A DNA stretch of 33,348 nt, taken from positions 1-33,348 of IMG/VR virus record IMGVR_UViG_3300020109_000077. The stretch is one strand, 5' to 3'. Of this stretch, positions 25,033 to 32,933 are shown in pieces. A program made the position numbers and the translations under genes. The stretch comes from a virus. Below the pieces are notes generated by a model. It saw nothing but the letters and a program-made list of their open reading frames with translations. It was not told where the DNA came from and made no database searches. The stretch's first letter is position 1; each line of letters begins with the position of its first letter.

Positions 25033-27261
25033 TCAGGCCCCGGCCGACTTCACGCCGGCCCGCCACTCGGCTGCTGCCACCCCAAAGTCCCAGTACACTC
25101 GCCAAGCCACGGCGAGCGAATCCGCGTCCGTCTCCAAGCCGAAATATTCGACGATCGGCGACTGCTGGCCGTTGAGGTAGGCGATTTCGTAGCAAGGGAG
25201 GATCGACGGATCGGCGAACAGATACCAGTACGCGGTCGAGTATCCGGCGATCAGAGAGTTCTCCAGGTAGCTGGACGTGAGCGGGAACCCGCCGAACTTG
25301 CCGGCGTAGGGATTGCCGGCCCCGGTCAGCGCGAGCGTGCCGTCCACGTCGATGGAGATCGGCACCAGCGGGGCGTCGGGCATCAACAGGGTCCGCGCGG
25401 CGAACTCCAGGGTGGGCGGGACCAGCACGATTGCCGGATCGACCATCACCGGATCGCCGTCCGCGCCCGTGAGGTTGCGGAACGCCTTGATCGCGTTGGC
25501 CAGCCCGGCGGCGGCGAAGGCAGTGCCCGCGCCCGTGACGTAGTTGCCGCGGGCCGCAGTGAAATGGCTGGCACCCGCGCCGCTGGCCATCAGCAGGGTG
25601 AAGAAAACCTTCTCGCGCGTGGCGTAACTCTTGCGGGCGAGGGCGGTCGCCATCCGGTCGAACGCGCCCAGGTCGTCGTTGACGATGTCCGTGCGCGACA
25701 GGCGCAGCACGGCGCCGCGGGTTCCGACCTGGCGGGTGTACGTCTCTTCGCCCAGATTCAGGTGTTCCAACTCGCCGGAGGGTGCAACCGTGGCCAGATC
25801 CCCGTTGAGGGCCAGGCTGCAAACGGTGTGGGCGTGAAAATTGCTGTGATTGGCCAAGCCGCAGAGTCCGGGCACCAGCCAGGTCGGCTCAGCGGCGACC
25901 TTGGCCATGGCCTTGTTGGCCACGGCGCCCAGGATGTTGGACAGGTCGATCGAGGAGAGACCGGCCGCCCGGACGCGGATGTCGGGGATTGCCCAGCCGA
26001 GGACCTCGCGCCAGTTGCCGGTGGTGATCCGCTGGCGGCCGATGTAGCCGTTGGCGGTGGCTGCGGCGAGGATAATCTCCTGAAGTCCGATCTGCCGGCC
26101 GAACTGGCGCTGGGCCGACTCGACGGTCCGCTCGCCGCAGTCCTTGACTACGCGGTCGGCCGCGTGGCCCGCGGCCAGAAGCGCCGCGGCCTGGAGCGTG
26201 TCGCCGTTGCTGGGTTCGGCCCGCCGTTCGTGGATCGTGGGGCCTGTGGGCCGCAATCGCAGGAGTTCCATGTCAAAATCGCGCACGGTCGTGCCCGCCT
26301 CGATAGCGCGGGCGGCCAGTTCGCGGATGCGTTCGGCGAAGACCGGGTCTCGGTTGAGGCCCCGGACCGCGCCCACGGCCATGTTCTCGATGGCCTCGCG
26401 GCGGCGGAACTCCGCGATCTCCGCGTCGATCCGGGAGAGGCCGCCGGCGTGGGCAGGCGCCTTCGGCTGATCGGCGGAAGCCGCCGCGCCGCTTCCGGTA
26501 ATCGCTGCGCTGGGGACCATGGGCGGCTGGGCCGCGGCCGCCACGGGCGCGCTGGGGTGCTCGACCTGGAATTGGGCCAACAGCGTCTGGAACTCGGTCG
26601 CGGTCATTTTCGCGCTGTCCAGGTTCTTCGACTTCAGCCATTGCTCGAACGTCATGGGATTCTCCTTGCGAGGTTGTGCTGCGATGGAAGCGGTGGCGTT
26701 CTCGTCGGCGCCGATGCCGACGAAAGAGACTTCGCCGAGGCGGCCGGCGCGGACGACGTAGATCGGGCCGTTGAACTCGCGGCCGTTGACGGTAGCTTGC
26801 TGATTGGCGTCGATAGGCTCGATGCGCTCGGGGATCACGCCGACCGAGGCCGCCCAGACAAAGCCGTTCTTGGCGTGCGAAACGACCTGATGGGCCGGGG
26901 TGCCCGGCGACGTGTCGCCCGTGATTTCGCCCTCGACGGTGATCTTGGCGTCGGCGATCGCCGCCTTGCCCTGGCCCACGATCTGGCTGGGGTCGTGGTC
27001 CAAGAGAATCGTGGTCCGGCCGGCCCGCAGGCCAGCCAGGTCCACGACCAGGGGGCGCGACCAGCCCACGCGCAGCAGGCCGCCGGTATAGGCCAGGATG
27101 GAAAAGCTGGGGCGCTTCGCGTCGCGGCCGCCAGCAGCTTCCACGGCCTGCTCGATCGTCACGCGCTCCGCGGCGCAGAGGATCGGCCCGGCCGGCTCCG
27201 CGGCGAGAATCGCGGCCAAGGCCCGCTTATTCTTCTTCTTCAGTCGATCGCGTCGACTCAT
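25033..27261 (-). CDS. Prohead protease - scaffold - major capsid protein fusion
   Basis: A 742-residue protein; ATG 27261 has AGAGGAGTTGGACG upstream. Residues 50-185 are a prohead serine protease: ILLDHDPSQIVGQGKA with the catalytic His (H89), strand EGEITGDTSPGTPA, and FVWAASVGVIPERI with the catalytic Ser (S139). Residues 200-330 form an acidic/Ala-Pro-rich scaffold-like linker and helix (GGLSRIDAEIAEFRRREAIE). The rest is the capsid shell protein (GWAIPDIRVRAAGLSSIDLS, NRDPVF..., RTDIVNDDLGAFDRMATALA, GVAAAEWRAGVKSAGA). An in-frame ATG at 26655 with AAGGAG six bases upstream would yield a 540-residue scaffold-capsid product without protease. It overlaps the portal gene by 35 nt. Self-cleavage should release mature capsid protein. 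Confidence 0.85.
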   Translation of the reverse strand: MSRRDRLKKKNKRALAAILAAEPAGPILCAAERVTIEQAVEAAGGRDAKRPSFSILAYTGGLLRVGWSRPLVVDLAGLRAGRTTILLDHDPSQIVGQGKAAIADAKITVEGEITGDTSPGTPAHQVVSHAKNGFVWAASVGVIPERIEPIDANQQATVNGREFNGPIYVVRAGRLGEVSFVGIGADENATASIAAQPRKENPMTFEQWLKSKNLDSAKMTATEFQTLLAQFQVEHPSAPVAAAAQPPMVPSAAITGSGAAASADQPKAPAHAGGLSRIDAEIAEFRRREAIENMAVGAVRGLNRDPVFAERIRELAARAIEAGTTVRDFDMELLRLRPTGPTIHERRAEPSNGDTLQAAALLAAGHAADRVVKDCGERTVESAQRQFGRQIGLQEIILAAATANGYIGRQRITTGNWREVLGWAIPDIRVRAAGLSSIDLSNILGAVANKAMAKVAAEPTWLVPGLCGLANHSNFHAHTVCSLALNGDLATVAPSGELEHLNLGEETYTRQVGTRGAVLRLSRTDIVNDDLGAFDRMATALARKSYATREKVFFTLLMASGAGASHFTAARGNYVTGAGTAFAAAGLANAIKAFRNLTGADGDPVMVDPAIVLVPPTLEFAARTLLMPDAPLVPISIDVDGTLALTGAGNPYAGKFGGFPLTSSYLENSLIAGYSTAYWYLFADPSILPCYEIAYLNGQQSPIVEYFGLETDADSLAVAWRVYWDFGVAAAEWRAGVKSAGA

Positions 27262-28714
27262 CGTCCAACTCCTCTTGGTCTTCATCTTCGTCGTCGTCTT
27301 GTTCGCCCGGGCCGGTTGCTTTGGCAAACAGCAGTCCGCGCAGCGCTTGTTGATATTCCTCCAGCGTCATGCCCAGCGCGTCGGCCTGTTTGGTGAACTC
27401 GGTCCGCCAGTCCCTGCCCTGTTTGGCGTACAGCGTCGGATACGTGAGCGAGCCGTTGCGCAGGTCGCGGTCTTGCGCGGCGGATTCTTTGGAGGGGTCA
27501 ACGTGGGATCGCGTGTCCCAGTGCCATTCGTGCGGATATTGGCCCAGGTCAATGTCTCGCGGCGAAATCCCGGACATCTCCGAGAGCGTCTCGCGGAGCC
27601 ATGCGGCGAAGACCGGCTCGATGATGACAATCCGTATATCATCCCGGTCGATCATGTTCGAGAGGTCGTAACTCTGGTTGTCCAGACGGCCCGAGGCGTA
27701 GTTGTACTTTGAGCTGTTGCCGGTCGCGATGTTGGCGGGCATCAGGAGCGGCCGCGCCTCTTCGGCCACGATCTGCTCGTTGTATTCGGCGAGCGTGGTG
27801 GCCGGGTGCTCGGCTTTGACCTGGCCCAGCGTATAGCCGTCCGGCGCGATCATGGCCGAGCCGAACTCCAGAGAGATCGTGTCCAGCGGCTCGGGCGCGG
27901 GCTCGCCGATCTCCGGCGGCTGGGCCGTCTGAAGGACCGCGGCGATCTCGGCGGCGGTCTCGGCCGCGCGGATGGTCGCCTTCAGGAACCGGCGGTGATT
28001 CGCCAGCAGGGCAAGGCTTGGGGTGAACTCGCTCACGCCCCGGTGCTGTTCGGGCCGGTCTTCGTCGTACCAGTGAACGACAAACTCCGCAGGGTACGCG
28101 GTGGCCTTGGGCGTGCCAAATGACTCGCCGCCGGGGTGCTCGTCGAGAATCCAGTAACGGGTCGGATTCCCGTCCGCGTCGAAGTCGATCCCGTCCACGC
28201 GGTTCTTCTGTCCCGGGCGCAGGTCCGGCGTGGTCAGCCGATCACACTCCACGAGGCGCAAGTGGACCTTAGCCAGCGTGGGCAGTTTCGGATTGTTGGC
28301 GATGATCCCCAGGGCCTCGCCGCAGCGCACCTTGGCCCGGCAGGCGGTGCGGAGCGTGCGCGCGAAGCGCGTGGCGTCCGACCATCGCCGCCACTCGGCC
28401 TCCAGCCTCTCATTTTGCCCCTCGTCGTCGGTCAGGATCTGCAGGCGCGGCCCGGTGCCGATCAGATCGTTGGCCTTCTGCTTGTTCATGCCGTTGGCGT
28501 AGCCGCCGTTGGCCAGCTCGTAGCGGGCCCGCTGGCGAAGGATGCGGCGGATTTCCGGGCTGGCCGCGGCATCGGCTGAGAGGGCGTCGGCGGCCGCCCA
28601 GTGGCGCACGTTCTCATCGGTCGTCTGGGCGGCGTCATAACGCGCCACGACGCGCCGATGGGCCACCGCGCGCCGCGGGGCGGGAGCCAGCCAGCGCTTG
28701 AGCCATGCGAGCAT
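27227..28714 (-). CDS. Phage portal protein, lambda family
   Basis: A 495-residue protein from ATG 28714 (TGATG overlap with the upstream gene). The pattern RYDAAQTTDENVRHWAAADA, SADAAASPEIRRILRQRARY and ELANGGYANGMNKQKANDLI, where 'R.RAR.E..NN.YA.G....... DLIG.GP.LQ' is the signature of lambda gpB-like portals, identifies it; KVHLRLVECDRLTTPDLRPG and HWYDEDRPEQHRGVSEFTPS are further conserved blocks. It forms the dodecameric channel at the capsid vertex for DNA packaging and tail attachment. The C-terminus is an acidic Asp/Glu tail (DEDEDQEELDDESTRSTEEE). Confidence 0.9.
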   Translation of the reverse strand: MLAWLKRWLAPAPRRAVAHRRVVARYDAAQTTDENVRHWAAADALSADAAASPEIRRILRQRARYELANGGYANGMNKQKANDLIGTGPRLQILTDDEGQNERLEAEWRRWSDATRFARTLRTACRAKVRCGEALGIIANNPKLPTLAKVHLRLVECDRLTTPDLRPGQKNRVDGIDFDADGNPTRYWILDEHPGGESFGTPKATAYPAEFVVHWYDEDRPEQHRGVSEFTPSLALLANHRRFLKATIRAAETAAEIAAVLQTAQPPEIGEPAPEPLDTISLEFGSAMIAPDGYTLGQVKAEHPATTLAEYNEQIVAEEARPLLMPANIATGNSSKYNYASGRLDNQSYDLSNMIDRDDIRIVIIEPVFAAWLRETLSEMSGISPRDIDLGQYPHEWHWDTRSHVDPSKESAAQDRDLRNGSLTYPTLYAKQGRDWRTEFTKQADALGMTLEEYQQALRGLLFAKATGPGEQDDDEDEDQEELDDESTRSTEEEE

Positions 28715-28902
28715 CAGGTCATACCCGGAGGAAGCAGCTTGGCGAATCGGATGCCCGGTTTGCGGGAAGCCGCCGCCTGTTTGCTGGAGAGGTAGCGGTC
28801 CATGGCGATCAGGTCGGGCAGGCTCCGCTGCTGGGCTGATGTGCCGTCCACGGTCGCGCTGGCCGGAGTGGTGGCCGCCGTTTCGAGAGTTTCGCTGTCC
28901 AT
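28714..28902 (-). CDS. gpW-like small head-tail protein candidate
   Basis: A 62-residue protein from ATG 28902. After an Ala/Thr/Ser-rich N-terminus it reads SLPDLIAMDRYLSSKQAAAS, then RKPGIRFAKLLPPGMT. The gene lies between the large terminase and the portal, exactly where lambda encodes gpW, and the size (gpW is 68 residues) and the helix-then-strand end 'L.DLI..DRYL.........R..KL.PP' fit that family. gpW plugs the portal after packaging. Assignment is by position, size and pattern. Confidence 0.5.
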   Translation of the reverse strand: MDSETLETAATTPASATVDGTSAQQRSLPDLIAMDRYLSSKQAAASRKPGIRFAKLLPPGMT

Positions 28903-28963
28903 GACTTCAGCCTGACAACGGCTTTGCCTCTGGGCGGAAAGCGGGGCTGAATGGCGAGAAAAT

Positions 28964-28979
28964 GTTCCACCCGTGGAAC
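28964..28979. repeat. GTTCCAC-CC-GTGGAAC palindrome
   Basis: Perfect 7-bp arms around CC, just after the zinc-ribbon gene stop codon (minus strand). On the plus strand it is followed by TTTTT, so it could terminate rightward transcription; on the minus strand the hairpin is followed by ATTTTC. The arms resemble parS half-sites (GTTCCAC) but the centre has two extra bases. Confidence 0.6.
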
Positions 28980-28982
28980 TTT

Positions 28983-29159
28983 TTAGCTTACCCGCTCTGA
29001 GGTGATCAGCTTCTGGCCGCAGTAGCGGCAGATCCGGACGCGCCGGATATAGCCGGCGCGGCGGCGGACGTAGAACACGCGGAAGTGCCGGCAGCCGCAG
29101 TGGCGGCAGACGAGGCCCAGCTCCGCGTTCGTGCCGTCGTTTTTCGTGTCGCCGGTCAT
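28983..29159 (-). CDS. 58-aa zinc-ribbon protein
   Basis: Starts ATG 29159, overlapping the terminase stop as ATGA. LVCRHCGCRHFRVFYVRRRA and VRICRYCGQKLITSERVS form the two CxxC knuckles of a zinc ribbon with a basic hairpin between, the 'C..C......V.Y.R......R.R.CR.CG....T.E' pattern of small phage ribbons related in layout to NrdR/Ogr N-terminal domains. Ogr-like proteins activate late transcription, so a late-gene regulator is possible; equally it may assist packaging given its location. Only the fold is well supported. Confidence 0.6.
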   Translation of the reverse strand: MTGDTKNDGTNAELGLVCRHCGCRHFRVFYVRRRAGYIRRVRICRYCGQKLITSERVS

Positions 29160-31210
29160 TGGGCGGCCCGCTGGCGCTGAATTTCGGAAAGTTTGACGCG
29201 CTTGCGGCGCCCAGCCGGCTCGGCGCCAGGGAACGCGATGCCGAGCATCGAGGCCCCTACGGCGGCGCCGACGATCGCGTCCCACCAGTGGTTGTCCTGG
29301 CCGGGCTTCTGTTTCCACTCCAGCACGGTTCGCCCCTTGGCCGTGGTCTCCACAGGCGTCTCGGCCGTGCAATGATCGGCGAAGAGGCGATGGGCCTCCG
29401 CGTCGCGGCCGAACAGGAGCCATGAGCCGGGGGTGCCGGGGGCCATCATCAGCCGGCCGGCGGCGCAGGTCTTCCACCAGTTCACGTCGATCAGCACGTA
29501 GCGATCGCCGGCGCGTGGGGGTGGGACCCGCCAGCGGTGGCCGGCCATGGCCCCGGGCTCCGGGCGGTACTCGTGGTAGGGCTTAGACGAGGCCCCGACG
29601 TACTGCCCGATGGACGCGCAAACGATCGTCCAGGATTGCACGTGGCGGCGGCAGAACGCCTTGACCAGTTCGGTCTTCTGGCCCCAGTGCGCATCGATCA
29701 AAAGCTTGGCCACGCGCAGGCTCGCCCCGTCCTCGCGTTGGAAAACGCGGCCTAAGATCGCGCCGGTCGCCTCGGTCAGGCCAGCCAGGAGCCAGGCGTC
29801 TTCGGCTGTGCCCGGATGGGCCGCGGCCAGGGTGCGCGGCGGGTTGCGCTGGGCGAAGTAGCGGGCGGGCTGTTTGGGGTGGGTGCCGTAGTCGAGCACC
29901 CAGCCCGAGAAGTCGGCGGCCCAGGCGCAGGCAATCCAGTAGAGGATCTCGCTATGCACATCAATGAAGGCCGTCAGGTGCTCGGCCGTCTTGGGCACGG
30001 CGCCGCGCGGCACATTGGAGAGCTGGCGGGCCACGCCCTCGGCAGTGAGCTTGACCGAGGATTCATCGGGCACCAGCGGCTCGTTCTGGTATTCGCTGGC
30101 AAAAGACGCCTCGCCCACGTCCAGACGCAGGTTCCAGGCGTGCTGGAGCGCGCTCAGCTCGTCGGGGGCGTGGCGCTCGGGCCAGGCCACGCGGGCGCCG
30201 GCGTCCATCTTCTCGCGGTTAGCGCGGTAGAACTCGGTCGCCTCGACCGGCTCCTGCCCGGCCCGCTGGGCGTCGGCCCGGAGTTGGGCGTATTGTCGCC
30301 AGGGCTTTTCGTCGGACCAAGTGTAGACCAGCTTGGTTCTCAGCCCGTGCCACTGGGGATGTTTGGCGGCGTCGATGATCTGGTCGGCCATGTCGCCCGG
30401 CGCGATCACGGTGCAGGGCATCACGCCGGCGATGGTCTGGCCAGGGCCGGCCAAGCCGAGGATTGCGCCGGTCAGTACGCTCAGGCGCCGGGCGACTTGA
30501 AACGGGGAATTGGCGGACTCTTCGGTCTGCGGGTCGTCGATCACGGCCAGCGACGGGCGCAGGGAGGGGCGGCCCTTGCGTTTGACCATCATGCCACGTA
30601 TGCGCCCAGTGATGCCCCGCGCCCGCACACGGCAGCCGCTTGACGCGCTGCCGGGAATCGTGGGCAGGACGATCTCGGCCCGGTGCCAGGCGATGTACGT
30701 GCGCTGGCCCTGGTAAGTCTGGCCTTTGGCCCGGTTGGCAATGCCCTCAAGGCGCCGGATCGGCACGCACAGCTCGGGGAAATCGGCGGCCAGCAGCTCG
30801 TTGGTTTCCAGCTCCAGTTTGACGTTTTCCAACATCGCACTGGCGTGGGCCTCGTCCGCGCCGATGAGGACGGAGAATGGGCGGTGGCCGTAGACCAGAC
30901 ACCAGAGGACGGCCGCCTCGACCAGCGTGGTCTTGCCCGAGCCGCGGGGCATGGCCAGGGCGAACAGGCCGCCGCGCAGCACGGCCGCCTCGATCCGCTC
31001 AATGGCCACGAGGTGGTCGGGCGACCAGGCTAGGCTGAAACGGTCGGCCAGGTACGTCTCGCAGAAGCGGCGGAAACTGTACGCCCCCTCGCCCCGCCGC
31101 GCCGGATTGACGATCGGCGGCAGTGGGCCGATGTCCCGGCCGCTCGCCGATTGGCTCGCCTGGCGGGCCCGCGAGCGTTCCTTGCGGCGCTGGTAGGATC
31201 GGTCGGCCAT
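29156..31210 (-). CDS. terL: Terminase large subunit (GpA-like)
   Basis: A 684-residue protein from ATG 31210. The ATPase domain shows Walker A at residues 87-95 (MPRGSGKTT) within FALAMPRGSGKTTLVEAAVL, and a Walker B-like SLAVIDDPQTEESA (D225/D226). The C-terminal nuclease domain has Asp residues in HLTAFIDVHSEILYWIACAW (D417), LLIDAHWG (D506) and, near the end, DNHWWDAIVGAAVGASM, which is the usual third acidic site. Length and order match lambda gpA-type terminases, which cut the DNA concatemer and pump it into the procapsid. Small subunit and methyltransferase lie upstream, portal downstream. Confidence 0.9.
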   Translation of the reverse strand: MADRSYQRRKERSRARQASQSASGRDIGPLPPIVNPARRGEGAYSFRRFCETYLADRFSLAWSPDHLVAIERIEAAVLRGGLFALAMPRGSGKTTLVEAAVLWCLVYGHRPFSVLIGADEAHASAMLENVKLELETNELLAADFPELCVPIRRLEGIANRAKGQTYQGQRTYIAWHRAEIVLPTIPGSASSGCRVRARGITGRIRGMMVKRKGRPSLRPSLAVIDDPQTEESANSPFQVARRLSVLTGAILGLAGPGQTIAGVMPCTVIAPGDMADQIIDAAKHPQWHGLRTKLVYTWSDEKPWRQYAQLRADAQRAGQEPVEATEFYRANREKMDAGARVAWPERHAPDELSALQHAWNLRLDVGEASFASEYQNEPLVPDESSVKLTAEGVARQLSNVPRGAVPKTAEHLTAFIDVHSEILYWIACAWAADFSGWVLDYGTHPKQPARYFAQRNPPRTLAAAHPGTAEDAWLLAGLTEATGAILGRVFQREDGASLRVAKLLIDAHWGQKTELVKAFCRRHVQSWTIVCASIGQYVGASSKPYHEYRPEPGAMAGHRWRVPPPRAGDRYVLIDVNWWKTCAAGRLMMAPGTPGSWLLFGRDAEAHRLFADHCTAETPVETTAKGRTVLEWKQKPGQDNHWWDAIVGAAVGASMLGIAFPGAEPAGRRKRVKLSEIQRQRAAQ

Positions 31211-31211
31211 G

Positions 31212-32933
31212 TCAGCGGCACCAGTGGGCGAGGCGGCGGCGGGCGAGATCGCAGTAGGCGGGGTTCAAGTCGATGCCGACGCAGGATCGGCCAAGCTGGA
31301 GGGCCACGAGGCCGGTTGTGCCCGCGCCGAAGAATGGATCGAGCACTGTGCAGGGCACCGGCAAGCCGCCGCACTTGCAGCCGGAACGCCAACCGACGGT
31401 GCGGGATGTCGTTTCAATTCTCTCTGCTCTGCCGCCATCGTTTCGGCTTGAATCAGCCTTGATTGGGTTCCCCGGCCTGGTTGCGTATCGATCCTTCTCC
31501 ACCACCCGCACCCACGGCGTCCCGCACGTCGGGCAGCAGCCGCGCTCGCTTGTCCCCGCCTTGATGCAGGGCTCGATCAGCGCGGGCGGGAACGTGGCAA
31601 AATGCGCCTCGGAGTAAGGCTGAGGGGCGACCGTCCAGACGGAGCGGCGGTTGCGGCCTGTGCGAGACACGCCATACCCAGAAGCCCCACGGGCATATCG
31701 GTTGTCTGCACCGCCGCTTATCGCCCCTCTATAGACGGTTTTGTCCTCTGGCTTCGGTTGCGGCCTGTCTATACTTGCCGCCGCCTCCTTCACTGCCTCC
31801 GCATCGTAGTAGTACCGGGCCGATTTGGTGAGCAGGAACATGTACTCGTGGCTTGGCTCTGGCGCATCCATCGGAGGACGGCGGACCTCGAATACGTGAC
31901 CGCAACCACACGGGCACGCCTCGCGGGCGATTACGTCGCCTTCATCCGTGGCGACCGTCCAGACGGATCGGCGGTTGCGGCCGGTCACTGTTCCGTCTTC
32001 ATTCCACGCGCGTCCTTTGGTATCGCTGTCGTTACGTCCCGCGCCGCGGGAGTATCCGTTTCTGTAGTTGCCAGGGTTGCCCATTCGCTCATCCGCAAAC
32101 GGCTCCCTCACCGCCTCCGCATCGTAGTAGTACCGCGCCGATTTGGTGAGCAGGAAGATGTACTCGTGCGCCTTGGTGCAGCGATCCCGCACGCTCTCCG
32201 GCATCGGGTTCGGCTTGGCCCAGATGATGTCCTGCCGCAGATACCAGCCGTGCGCTTGCAGGGCGAAGGCGACACGCCACGGGATGCCGACGAGGTCTTT
32301 GCGTTTGAGGCCGTGCTTCAATCGTATGGGATTCATGCGCTGTCCGTTGTGTTCGGCTTTGGTGCCAACAAGGGTCGATGATGTGTCGGGGCCACCGCTA
32401 CCCTTAGTGTCGCTCGCATACGAATCGCCCAGATTCAGCCACAGCGTGCCGTCGTCGCGCAGCACGCGCCGCACCTCGCGGAACACCTCGACCATGCGGG
32501 CGACGTAGGCTTCCGGCGTGCCCTCCAGGCCGATCTGCTGGTCGATGCGGGTGGCGCCGCACTTGCCGCATGTCTCACGGTACTGGATCGACATTTCCTC
32601 GTCTTTTCTGTTCTCTTGTTTCCTGTTGCCTCCATCGCATTTATTGGCGGCGTTTGCCAGATTTGTCCTTACACCATACTTGACCGATGCAACGTGATCG
32701 CACGCCGGGTCGCCTCCATCCCACTTCGCGGTTCCGTAGTCCCGCAGGCCCCAGTACGGCGGCGACGTGACGCAACAGTGGACGCTCGCGTCGGGCAACG
32801 TGCGCAGCACATCCAGGCAGTCGCCCGTGAGCACGCGGCAAGCGTTGCCCTGGTCGCCGCGCAGCACCACCAGCCGCGCCCGGGCGCGTCTCGGCTTTCG
32901 GCGGCGTCGCGTCTCGGTGATTCTCTTCGGCAT
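31212..32933 (-). CDS. Beta-class DNA methyltransferase with duplicated central block
   Basis: A 573-residue amino-methyltransferase. Catalytic motif IV comes first (CVTSPPYWGLRDYGT, residues 54-68) and SAM-binding motif I last (VLDPFFGAGTTGLVALQLGR, 530-549, then SCVGIDLNPAY), the order of beta-class N4-cytosine/N6-adenine enzymes. In the middle, HEYIFLLTKSARYYYDAEAV (256-275) recurs as HEYMFLLTKSARYYYDAEAV (362-381), and GRNRRSVWTVA recurs at 318-328 and 426-436. Between the two copies is an insert with CPCGCG. A Cys cluster (CGKCG, 122-126) and others (CCPTCG) may bind zinc. The duplication covers the part that usually contacts the target, so two specificities are possible. It probably protects phage DNA. 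Confidence 0.85.
   Translation of the reverse strand: MPKRITETRRRRKPRRARARLVVLRGDQGNACRVLTGDCLDVLRTLPDASVHCCVTSPPYWGLRDYGTAKWDGGDPACDHVASVKYGVRTNLANAANKCDGGNRKQENRKDEEMSIQYRETCGKCGATRIDQQIGLEGTPEAYVARMVEVFREVRRVLRDDGTLWLNLGDSYASDTKGSGGPDTSSTLVGTKAEHNGQRMNPIRLKHGLKRKDLVGIPWRVAFALQAHGWYLRQDIIWAKPNPMPESVRDRCTKAHEYIFLLTKSARYYYDAEAVREPFADERMGNPGNYRNGYSRGAGRNDSDTKGRAWNEDGTVTGRNRRSVWTVATDEGDVIAREACPCGCGHVFEVRRPPMDAPEPSHEYMFLLTKSARYYYDAEAVKEAAASIDRPQPKPEDKTVYRGAISGGADNRYARGASGYGVSRTGRNRRSVWTVAPQPYSEAHFATFPPALIEPCIKAGTSERGCCPTCGTPWVRVVEKDRYATRPGNPIKADSSRNDGGRAERIETTSRTVGWRSGCKCGGLPVPCTVLDPFFGAGTTGLVALQLGRSCVGIDLNPAYCDLARRRLAHWCR

Noticed and set aside
24721-27396. 891-codon plus-strand open frame
   Set aside because: Antisense shadow of the capsid and decoration genes; long only because of high third-position G+C. 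The minus strand encodes clear virion proteins with RBSs.
28964-28979. Canonical parS site
   Set aside because: Two extra central bases break the 16-bp consensus; kept only as a parS-like palindrome.
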